Assembly (NCBI GenBank): GCA_015478945.1
Contig: JABUQX010100301.1
Coordinates: 1-64,000 of the forward strand
Origin: Trachelipus rathkii
Taxonomy: Eukaryota; Arthropoda; Malacostraca; Isopoda; Trachelipodidae
Direction: 5' to 3'
DNA: 64,000 nt
The notes under the pieces were generated by a model. The model was given only the letters and a program-made list of their open reading frames with translations. It did not search any database and had not been told where the DNA came from. The translations under genes and the position numbers were made by a program. Of the stretch, positions 23,731 to 32,794 are shown one piece after another (positions within the stretch are counted from its first letter, which is position 1; the number at the start of each line of letters is the position of its first letter).

Positions 23731-24844
23731 CTGATCTTCACAAGCTTCCCCACACTAAGGATGATCGAAGAAGTCTATCCCAATTCGGTATAGGTGGCAG
23801 TGTAAACATGGCGTGGATTAAAAGCCAGAGTAGTTGTGAATAGAAAACAGTGTGTGTACAACTAAATGCAAATAAGTCATCATGGGACAATAGTGAAGAT
23901 GTGTTGTCCCACAGGTTCAGCATGCTGGGAAGTACTATTGTTCCTCACTACTATATCTATAAACTGATTTAGAACCATGCGATTAAATGCAAGGCTTTCT
24001 AAGTTTGCATATCCGATACCTACAAAGTGGGCACCTCCAGTAGCGAAAAGCGAAGCGATGTACTAACAGATTCACAAAATGATTCTTGCATACAACACTT
24101 CATTGGCTGGGCAGTATAAGCTTGAAAAAATGAACATTTTTATGAAGTAAAATCTGAAACGGTTCTTCACTAGGTCTCCAAATAAAATCTTTAACTGCGA
24201 TCATGAATGGGCTATTGGCTTGAGTCTGCTCGACCAAGAGAAAGATAGTAGGTGTTGATTATACGCAGTACATGAAAGTAGCAATCCAGTGCTTTAGACA
24301 CAAATAATACAAGCTAACAAAGATGCTGGGCATGAATAATCCGCAATGGTTTACAAAAGACAAAAGACAGTAATAAAAGTCAATACCTGCCATAATAGCC
24401 ACTATGTATAGCGTCCTAATAATAAGGAGCAGATTCTGCACAGCTGCTTGGCCCACTTATTTAAGAAAGGAATCTTAGTAAATATACAGAAGACAGATGC
24501 ACGTAGAGCAAGAGCAACAAAGATGATTTCTGTTTTTGAGGGTAGCTCTTCAGAGAGAGCTGAAGAGTTAGAAGCTCTTTGAAAATAATAGGCGATTTCT
24601 CATAGGGAACAATGATACAAGTCTAACAACAATTTTAAATCTATGATAATAAGGAGAAAAATAAAATTCTTCATATAGAGCCTACGACGGAACCTGGGCA
24701 CTATAACAAGAAAATTAGAACTGAAAAGCATGCCATCTTAGACTATAAGAAAGCATTCTTCAGCATTAGAAGTTGTTAAATTTCTCGAATGTTGGCCACA
24801 GGAGCGTTTGATATATAAATTGCTACTAATATCACTGCTTATTA
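23731..24844. other. Unassigned island of moderate complexity
   Basis: Plus-strand frames contain short coding-like runs, for example KTDARRARATKMISVFEG with ERAEELEAL at about 24,490-24,580 and GMNNPQWFTKDK at about 24,330, but no frame stays open for more than 70 codons and I recognise no family. It could hold a decayed transposon or a missed exon. Confidence 0.35.
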
Positions 24845-25055
24845 TTTATATATATATATATATACTACCAAGAATATACTAGTATATAACTATATAACTA
24901 TATAACAATATATATTATATATAGACCTATATATAAATATATATAATAATAAATCTATATACAACTTACATAATATCATCATATCTCATAATACTTTAAC
25001 GCAAATACAATAACATCAGTAGTAGTATAATATAATATCATATATCATATATTCA
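24845..25055. repeat. Imperfect TA tract
   Basis: TA array with C-containing interruptions. Confidence 0.8.
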
Positions 25056-25070
25056 TGAAAGGGTTATATG

Positions 25071-25225
25071 GTCGCTGTTGAAGAACACCTTCATTAGCTG
25101 AAGATAGATAGATCGTTGACAGAGAGTGAGCGTACTGTCGCGAGTGAGTTAGGCGTTCTCGTTCCGGGCTGACCTTTGGACTATCCGGTGAGTCCTGGTC
25201 GCAGCCCCTTCCAAACTAGACCCAC
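25071..25225 (+). repeat. Direct repeat, copy 1
   Basis: CGCTGTTGAAGAACACCTTC then ATTAGCT at the start, and GGGCTGACCTTTGGACTATC with GTCGCAGCCCCTTC at the end, match copy 2 (25,648-25,815) in order. The middle is diverged. Confidence 0.6.
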
Positions 25226-25327
25226 AGAAACTCTCCAGTGAAGCAATGCGCGAGCACACTTCGCTCCTGACGCACCTGAAAGACGTTGTTCAGCTGTCAA
25301 TGAGAGCCCAGGTGTGACAAACATTAA

Positions 25328-25756
25328 ATGCCACCCAGAAGGCTTTCCGAATCCACTCTGCTACTCTTACGTGCAGACTTGTCTGCACCTACAGTAGAAG
25401 CACAAGTACAGCTAGTTTACAGGATGACCGAACATAGCCAGCGTCCGGCAGAAGAAGCCTTGAATTATGTAATGCCGCGTCCAACAATACGATTGTGTAA
25501 ACTAAACAACAACTCAAGTCAACTCAACGGCATAATTGTGGCTTACCACGGAAACAAACGAGAAGATGGTGTTGCCTGGCTGGTGATTCAGTGTTTCTGC
25601 ACTCCAGTCACTAGTCACTCCGCATTGTCACCAATCATTGTTCAATGCGCTGTCGAAGAACCACCTTCATTAGCTTCGAAAGCGCCACGCACAGAGATGT
25701 TGAAGTCGGAGTCGACAGCCTTACCAACTGTCCGGCTTCCCACGCCGTCCGACTGA
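25328..25756 (+). CDS. Hypothetical 142-codon open frame between direct repeats
   Basis: An ATG-initiated plus frame begins MPPRRLSESTLLLLRADLSA and ends in PTPSD with a TGA at 25,754-25,756. I recognise no domain, and no signal peptide or membrane segment is evident. It is unusually long and GC-richer for this AT-rich part, and it spans most of the interval between two similar sequences (about 25,071-25,225 and 25,648-25,815). Its C-terminal third overlaps the second repeat. It could be a chance frame in a GC-richer island, a short gene inside a terminally repeated element, or an exon. The low confidence is for it being a real protein. Confidence 0.25.
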   Translation: MPPRRLSESTLLLLRADLSAPTVEAQVQLVYRMTEHSQRPAEEALNYVMPRPTIRLCKLNNNSSQLNGIIVAYHGNKREDGVAWLVIQCFCTPVTSHSALSPIIVQCAVEEPPSLASKAPRTEMLKSESTALPTVRLPTPSD

Positions 25757-25815
25757 GTGGGGAACTTCCGCACGTCGGGTCCCGGGCTTGACATTCTGGA
25801 CTCATCTTGCTGTCG
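25648..25815 (+). repeat. Direct repeat, copy 2
   Basis: CGCTGTCGAAGAACCACCTT then CATTAGCT, and GGGCTTGACATTCTGGACTC with GTCGCAGCCCCCTTC. About 577 bases after copy 1. It overlaps the end of the 142-codon frame. Confidence 0.6.
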
Positions 25816-25839
25816 CAGCCCCCTTCACAGACGCCACAA

Positions 25840-26050
25840 TATTATACTAATACTTATAATAACTACTCCAATACTATATACTATAGTATAATATATATAT
25901 GAATATAGTTACTTATACTAATATACAACTCTAATGACCCTACTACATACGTATCCACTATATATTATACCTATATAACTACATTATACTACCTATACTA
26001 CATATAATTATATATACACTCTACACTACTTTTCTATTTACAATACCATA
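25840..26050. repeat. Imperfect TA tract
   Basis: TA/ACTA-rich with few G. Confidence 0.78.
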
Positions 26051-26420
26051 TATATATAATGTCCGAAAAGTAAGTGTACTGATGTGTCCTATAACGATGA
26101 CTCGCTGGAAAATGCCAAGCCTCGCCACTGATTTTACAATTGACAGTGGAACGGCGTGTTCCCCCGTGGCAGTACTATCAAAGCCAAAAAGACCTCGTCC
26201 AATGGTGAACAATGGTGCTCTCTTGCAGGCAACTCTGAAGTTATGAACCTCACGAAATACTCACGCAACTACTGTGTCTCGTTGAGAGAACTTGCTCAAT
26301 AACGTTATGTTTCAACGGCTAAGCCAGCTACTTGGTATCTCAGATAGAGCGCGACGACGTTATTGTACTAAACGATTCCTGGTTGAGCCGATGCTTCCAT
26401 CGCGAATAATTATCCAAATG
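26051..26420. other. Unassigned island
   Basis: A 63-codon minus frame (26,212-26,021) and plus text such as MPSLATDFTIDSGTA are not assignable. It was checked for the next CAND1 exon and no match was seen. Confidence 0.4.
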
Positions 26421-26765
26421 ATACATATATAATATACTACTCATATATACTATTATATCCTTATATTTATACTATATCATATATATAGTATATATATATA
26501 CTATATATATATATTATACTCTATATATATATCATAATTATAATATATAATACTATATTGAATATTAATCTATATATTATAATATATACTATATTATATA
26601 TATAATACTATAGTAATATAATAATATATAAAATATATTATACTATATATATATATATAATAATTATAATATATATAATATATTTAATATATATATACAG
26701 GTAATAAAAAAAATACTACATATAATATAATATATATCTATACTATGTAGTATATATATCATTAT
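26421..26765. repeat. (TA)n array
   Basis: TA array with scattered C, less than 200 bases beyond the third CAND1 exon. Confidence 0.88.
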
Positions 26766-26938
26766 ATGAACTTGGTGTTTTAGGACGCTTCTTTTAGCTT
26801 GTTGATTAGCAAATGATCTTCTCTTACACGTTTTATTTTTCTTACAGCTAATCCACTAGTTAGGGTAAAACTTTCTTATAAAAAATTTTAAAAATAAAAA
26901 AAGTTTTACAAAAATATAACAGCATGAATAAAAAATAC

Positions 26939-27107
26939 CTTGTAACAAAGGAGACTTCACGAGATTGAGTATACATGGCATGAAAGCTTGAACAAAATTT
27001 CTTAAAGAATCTTTATGCAAAGTAGCAATTGAAGTTAGTAAAGTAAAAGAGAGTTGAGCAACGTGAAGATCTGTTTCAGTTACAAGTCCTGGAAGTTCTA
27101 TTAATAC
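26939..27107 (-). CDS. CAND1: CAND1 exon, third of three seen, intact
   Basis: On minus the 169 bases read as 56 uninterrupted codons plus one base. They begin VLIELPGLVTETDLHVAQLS and end LNLVKSPLLQ, with G split across the junction. This matches the CAND1 stretch that reads VLDELPPLISESDMHVSQMA and ends LVRSPLLQG in human. The acceptor is TTTGTACTAG|GTA at 27,107 and the donor is ACAAG|GTATTT at 26,939 (phase 1). The upstream exon ends in phase 0, as required. The segment belongs to the C-terminal half of the HEAT array. The following exon, expected to begin with ALSAML-like sequence, was not found below 26.9 kb. It is either outside the window or hidden in the poorly resolved TA-rich 19.6-26.8 kb stretch. 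Confidence 0.93.
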
Positions 27108-27414
27108 CTAGTACAAAATAATAAAATTAACAACTGCTTAAACCAGCAAGATAAAATCAACAATAATGACACGCACACATTCTATCAGCATGGGCACTGA
27201 TCTCATTGGCAAGTCAACATGGTAACATGTTAAATTGGGACATTTTTTCAGCATTTAAGAATATTTTTACAACAACAAATCATACTGAGAACATATTTTT
27301 TTCGGGCAATAAAACTAAACTAGTCAATTAGTAAAAATCAATAATTCGTGGCAAAAAATATAAACAAACTGTCTGTCTGATTAATGATTTTTAATAAATA
27401 AGTATATAAATAAT

Positions 27415-27710
27415 GAACTAAATTCTTCTTTCTTTCTTGCTTCCACCTAGATATGGGGTAGGGTGCGTACCATGCACTGAAATAAGGTAGTTAAGTAGAA
27501 GGGCATGACGCACGTCGAAAGGAAAATCCCTTATAATATCCCCTAAGTGGGAGCTTGTCGCCATAAAAAAAAATTCACCCTGAGGCTTCACAAGACTGCA
27601 AAGGACACTTACTGTGGTATCTCGTCAATGAAGGGTTCATCCCTTGGGCCAGGATCAAAACCATGCCCCCCAAAAATCACCCGATATTCACTCCTGTTAT
27701 CAATTTTCAT
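27415..27710 (-). mobile_element. LINE fragment E: 3' end, head-to-head with fragment A
   Basis: On minus the sequence reads GGGCATGG, then GGCCCAAGGGATGAACCCTT and CATTGACGAGATAC, the same order as in the 3' region of the other LINE copies. Next come a UTR with the ACCTTTCCGACGTG-like block and GCACCCTACCCCATATCTAG, then an AAGAAAGAAAGAAGAA tail. The tail at the low-coordinate end fixes the orientation. Only the last 300 bases are present. It faces fragment A across roughly 30 bases, so the pair is an inverted arrangement of two 5'-truncated copies or a rearranged insertion. Confidence 0.75.
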
Positions 27711-27739
27711 TTAGTCCAGCCAAACTCACATTCCATATA

Positions 27740-28745
27740 AGGAGGGGTTTGAAAGTAAATGTAGATAAGAGTAAGGTTATGATTGTGAGTGTGGACAGTC
27801 CTCGGTTTTAAGTTATGTTAGATGGTGAGCTTCTGGAACAAGTGTCTGCGTTTAAAAATTTTGGATATATGTTGGATGAAAAGGGAATGGAAGATGCAGA
27901 GAGTGTAATAGGAAAGTTGTGAAAGGCAGGAAGGTGGCTGGCGCAATTAAATCGTTGGTGGATGTGAAAGGACTAAGTCTTGAGTGCGCTAGGTTCTTAC
28001 ATGAGGGTTATGTTGTTACCTGTGTTACTGTATCAGTAGCAGAGACTATGGTCTGCCAATAAAAGAGCTGGTATAAGATCTAAAGTTTAGTACAAATTAT
28101 GTAGATGGACAATCGTAGGGGCTACGTTGGTTTAGCCCTGTGTGAGCAGAAATTTGCATAAAATGACGATCATGAACGGGTATTTTAGAGTTTCTGTGGT
28201 GTGAAAGAAGGGGTGGGTGTAAAAGCGAAGAATAAATGAAAGTACCCTGTTGAAGGATGGTTTGATCATTCGAAAGGGTATGTTAAATTGATAGTTCGCA
28301 GTTGGTTTTTAACCGATGGTGATAAGGGTGAGTGGGTTGGGGAATTCGACCGGCTGGGGAGACCGAAGAAAAAAAGTGGATTGATCAGTAAAGGAATGCC
28401 TGTATGAGAGAAAAGAAATGTGCGTTTGGCAGAGACGAGAAGAGAGAAGAAAGGTGCTAAATAGGAGTGAATGGCGGTGGGGTTTTTGTGAGGGGGGTAT
28501 GCGTTGTGGCCCACCTGCGGCCAAGGGATGAACCCCAACAATGACGAGATTCCATAGTGAGGGTCCGTCCGGATGTCCGTAAGCACTAGGGTGGATTTTT
28601 TCTGACTGCGACGAGTTAACACCCTAGTAGTTTTTAATTTTTAATTGAATGTAAGGCTGGCTTTTCTTTTCGACTTGTGTCATAGTTCTTCTGCCTTACT
28701 AATTTCTCGTTTTCCGGTGCATGTCACTACATTAAATAATTCCCA
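27740..28745 (+). mobile_element. LINE fragment A: reverse transcriptase C-terminal region and 3' UTR
   Basis: The plus strand encodes, over shifting frames, LKVNVDKSKVMIV, then VMLDGELLEQVSAFKNFGYM, AGRWLAQLNRW, SYMRVMLLPVLLY and, near the end, QGMNP. This is the thumb and C-terminal part of a non-LTR reverse transcriptase of the kind that ends in a MLPxLLYGSETxVW block, followed by a 3' UTR beginning near 28,560 with a GGGTCCGTCC motif shared by other copies here. Frame changes and stops occur about every 60-150 bases, so it is dead. It lies in the second CAND1 intron, antisense to the gene, and runs into an (AAT)n tract. Open frames on the opposite strand at 28.27-28.62 kb are its antisense shadow. 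Confidence 0.85.
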
Positions 28746-28765
28746 TAGGTCAAATAGTAGGTTAG

Positions 28766-28797
28766 ATAATAATAATAATATAATAATAATAATAATA

Positions 28798-28834
<37 letters not shown>

Positions 28835-28875
28835 TAAAATAAAATAATAATATAATAAAAAATAATAAGAATAAT

Positions 28876-28945
<70 letters not shown>

Positions 28946-29130
28946 TAAATAATATTATATATGTATTATATATATATATTATATATATATATATATTATA
29001 TAATATAATATATATATATATATATTATATATATATTATATATATATATATATAATATATATTATATATATATATATAGTATATATATTAATATATATAT
29101 TAATTATTATATATATAATAATTATTTTAT
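28766..29130. repeat. (AAT)n tract followed by (TA)n array
   Basis: (AAT)n to about 28,945, then TA with slips. It follows the 3' UTR of LINE fragment A in the second CAND1 intron. Confidence 0.93.
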
Positions 29131-29947
29131 GATTATTATTAGTATTTGATTAAATACAAAAAACAAAATGAATGATGTTAAGTTTAATAATAATGTTCAA
29201 TAATACATAATATCGTGTTCATGGAATACAGGTGTGGTCCAACTGTGGTACAGATACTTTATAGAACGGCAAACACCTTACTTTTCATTTATTTATCATT
29301 TTCTTCCTAACAATTTTCTTTCTGTATTTCTTTGATTATACTGTATATAATGAATAAGTTCTGTAGTATATAAAATCTTATTTATGACAAAGTAATGAGC
29401 AGATTCACTTTTCTAGATACCCTTTAGAATCAAATGGAGCTCATTTTCTACATATTTATATAATAGAAGTGTTTGTTGTTTAATATGATTCTAAGTTAAT
29501 TTAATCATTCACTTAAATGATTTTACATATTTATTTTGGTTTCTAAAATAAGTTTGGTCAGATCTACATTATAATGATTGCCATATCAAGCATACTCCTA
29601 AGTAATGAATAACTTCTAATTACAATGATTGATTCAACAAGCATACTACCGAGTTATGAATGACTTCTATTATATTTACTTTGCAATTTTCTTTGTCATT
29701 AGTACATTATGCGGAATTAATAAATGTGGAATACAAATTGAAAACGCATTCTGCAGATTTCCTAGATAAAAATAATGCGTTTAAAATTAATATCACATTC
29801 CAATAAAGGAATTATAAATCTTCCCATGAGATTGTGTTCAAAATTTTTATGAAAAATCCATTAAAAAATCATTACAATAAACAAGCCACCAATCACATTA
29901 CTAAAGCAAAATTAAAAAAAAAAGTTAAACAGTTTTCATATACAAAC

Positions 29948-30243
29948 CTTTCTAAACATTGGCGGAAGGAGTAGATTGCAGGTATATGTAAATTGATTGA
30001 CTAAGCATCCACAGACGTTAGAGTTGGCAAGTTTAAGGGCACGGCTGATTTTTCCGTAAGAAAAAGCATCCCAAAATTAGGAAGGACTCTGCTCCAGTAT
30101 TATAGACTTCAAATCTATTCTTAAAATGGTTATGACGACGCATCGTTTGTAAGAGCTTGTTAACTGTCAGTTAATCGAATATTTCATTACGCAGACCTTC
30201 GTCAATGGAAATATGCTGGGAAAGCATGTTCCGACGTTTCACT
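29948..30243 (-). CDS. CAND1: CAND1 exon, recognisable but with a broken frame
   Basis: On minus, a TTTTTTCAG|AG acceptor and an AGAAAG|GTTTGT donor frame about 296 bases. Spread over different frames are the pieces LRNEIF, RLT, LRIDLKSI, FLRKN, LTSVDA and VNQFT. These align in order with the CAND1 segment that follows exon 1 (human-like: LERLKNEITRLTTVKAL, then LKIDLRPVL, then FLRKNQRALKL). Exon 1 ends in phase 0 and exon 3 begins in phase 0, and an end at MFRK fits that join. No single frame stays open: at least five single-base indels must be assumed. The flanking exons are intact and the splice sites are preserved, so sequencing or consensus error is more likely than a pseudogene, but the sequence alone cannot settle it. 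Confidence 0.75.
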
Positions 30244-30284
30244 CTGAAAAAAGTTGAAGCATTAATAATCTGATTATATTACCT

Positions 30285-30432
30285 TTTATTTATATATTAT
30301 ATATATATATATAATATATATATATTATATATAGATATATATTATTATAATAATATATATATATATATTAATATATATATAATAATATAATATTAATATA
30401 TATATAACATATATATTTATATATAATTAATC
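30285..30432. repeat. (TA)n array
   Basis: TA array about 40 bases upstream (in gene sense) of the second CAND1 exon acceptor, just before LINE fragment B. Confidence 0.92.
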
Positions 30433-30459
30433 GCTAAAATACTTTCAATTTGAATCATA

Positions 30460-31225
30460 ATTTACATAAGAGGTATGTTGTTACTCTGGTTGTTAATGTA
30501 TAGTATGATACTATGGTCTGGAATAGAGGTATAGATCTAAAGTTCAATTTGTTCAGATACATATGGCACAATTTAGCAGGGCGCCGTTGAGCAGTGTTGA
30601 AAAGAATTGATTAAAATGAGCGAATGAACGTTCATTGACGTTATTTGGGGTTGACCGTGTGAAGAAGGGGGTAAATTAGAGAATAAAAGAATTTTGAGAT
30701 AGTTAGTACATTGAGATGGTTTGTCATGTGAAAAGGATGCTAATGACAGTTCAGTTGGTTTTAAGCGGATGTATAAGTTGTGGGTGTGTTGGGAATCTAC
30801 CGGCTGGAGAGGACGCGTAAAAGAAAAAAAGTGGACTGATCAGGTTATAGCGAATGTCTGGATGAGCGATGAAGAAATGTTGAAGTTTGGCAGAGGCGAG
30901 GATAAAGGCTGCATTAATAGCGAGTGAATGAATGGCTGGGTTTTGTGCAGGGGTATGGTTGCTGGCCACCTGGGCCAGGGGAAATGAACCCCTTACACTT
31001 GACGATATAGCCATAGTGAGGTCCGTGCGGTCCCGTGGAAGCTGCTCTAGGTGGAGTTTCTGACTGGACGAGTCTGACTAAATATCGTATTAGAGGACGG
31101 GCGCGTAAGGGCTGGGCTTTCTTTTGAACTTGTCATATATTCTTTTACTACTTCTCTTTTCCGATGCATGTCAACGCACCCTTACCCCTCCAGTCTGGGA
31201 AAAAAAAATAAAAAAAAATAAAGGA
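30460..31225 (+). mobile_element. LINE fragment B: C-terminal coding region and 3' UTR with A-rich tail
   Basis: Plus-strand pieces include YDTMVWNRGIDLKF, then the protein block CVGNLPAG with neighbouring KKKSGLIRL (frameshifted RKKWTDQV), then a UTR with GAGGTCCGTGCGGTCCCGTG, CTAGGTGGAGTTTCTGACTG and GGGCTTTCTTTTGAACTTGT. It ends in an A-rich tail at about 31,200-31,224 directly before the inverted-repeat arm. The ET-VWN block follows the catalytic palm in related reverse transcriptases. Multiple stops and frameshifts are present. It sits in the first CAND1 intron, antisense to the gene. Confidence 0.85.
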
Positions 31226-31238
31226 TTGATGGATTATA

Positions 31239-32410
31239 CTATATATGGGTTGTTTTTCTATCCATTTTCCTTCCGTACCAAAATAATGTGGAAGTATGGC
31301 CCCCGCTCTGATAATGGTAATTCTTTTTGAAAACTTTTTTATTATATATTATATATTATATTTTAGATTTTGCCATGGCTATTAATGTCTATTCCATGCA
31401 AGTTCAAACCACGCAATTTCGTTTTTCGTACGATGTTACTCTGGAGTTTTCGTTGTAAACATGGGTGCAGCCAAAATGTTCTTATTTTTTTTGACCAGGT
31501 GGAGCAAAAATTTAATTTCACTTAATAGAGTAACCATTTTTAAGTCATATCTCCATATTGGTAATTCTTATACCAAAATTTCATAGAAAACACTATAACC
31601 CCTCATTAACACCTGAAATGTACCCTCATTTTGTCGCCTTCTTCCCTGTGTTTTTTTTTTTGCGGAAAAAATAATTATTTCACCATGAAAATGAATCCGG
31701 AAAAATTCCCTGGTTTTTCCTTAAGAAAGAAATTTCCTTTTCAGTGGTGTATTATTAAAAGAAGGAAATAATTTTACGATATAAAATTTTGTGTGATGAT
31801 AGATACATACTAAAGTTTGGTTTAACTTAAATCTTATTTGAAGTTTACGGTAAATATTTTTAAAAAAAATTACAGGGTGTCCAAAAATCAATTTTCGGAC
31901 AATACGTAACTTTGAACTTAATATCTCTGATGGCGTAAGTGCTAAAAATTGAAATTTTTTGCACACATATATACTACTACCATAGATGTTCCTTCACCTG
32001 CAATATTGACTTTGGTATTCGCTTGTTTTAAGGCGACGATTTCAAAAATTGCCAAAAAAAAAAAATTATTTTTAAGTTTGTTATGATAAGCATACGTAGG
32101 CCTTACCTCGTAATATAAAAGTTACCTATATTGTTAAAGTGACGTAATATTATTTATTATTATGTGAAATTATCATTTCTTGTTCGATAATTCTTTTTCT
32201 TTTTTTCAATTTTTATTTAGCAGAAAAAAACAATGAAAATAAAATTCAATAATTATTGGAAAAAATTCACGTTTGCAAAATGTCAATAAAATATAAACTT
32301 TAGACTTGTTTTTCTATCAAATAATAATAATATTATTAAAAAAATTCCTACTTAAATTAATTATAATTAAATATTATTTGGACAAACACAGACGTATAAT
32401 ATTTAATGTT
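31239..32410 (+). repeat. Left arm of a ~1-kb-arm inverted repeat
   Basis: This arm, read on plus, matches 35,262-36,266 read on minus, in order and over its full length. The outer end is TATATATGGG..TCCATTTT, followed by a CGTACC block and GAAAACTTTT. CTCCATATTGGTAATTCTTA is identical in both arms (31,551-31,570 against 36,043-36,062). Next come a shared AAATAATTTTACGATATAAA-like block, ATCTCTGATGG, the tract around GACTTTGGTATTC, and the inner end AAACACAGACG..AATATTTAATG. I estimate rather than calculate roughly 75-80 percent identity, with many indels. No protein family is visible. It lies in the first CAND1 intron immediately after LINE fragment B. Confidence 0.85.
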
Positions 32411-32554
32411 AAAGCTGATATTATTAACTGTGCTATGCAAGCTAAGATTTTGAAGTGTGCTTGTGTCGCTCTTACCATGTTGATTGAAATAAAAAAATAT
32501 ATACGGGCCTCTTTTATCTTAAAAAAAAATGTATTTCATTCTGCTACGGTTTAT

Positions 32555-32759
32555 TCTATATATATATATATATTATATATACTATATATATATTATATAT
32601 ATATATATATAATTATATATAATATATAATATATATGATATATATATTATATATATATATATATACGGTATATATTATAATATATTATATATATATATAT
32701 ATATAATATATATATTTATAGACATTATATATATACTATATATATATATACTATATAAT

Positions 32760-32790
<31 letters not shown>

Positions 32791-32792
32791 AT
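32555..32792. repeat. (TA)n array
   Basis: TA array between the left inverted-repeat arm and the tail of LINE fragment C. Confidence 0.93.
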
Positions 32793-32794
32793 CT

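Noticed and set aside
28266..28622. Minus-strand frames of 71 and 118 codons
   Set aside because: Antisense of LINE fragment A.
29220..29290. Similarity of GTCCAACTGTGGTACAGAT to a word near 58,350
   Set aside because: Only about 20 bases match and the flanks do not align, so chance cannot be excluded.
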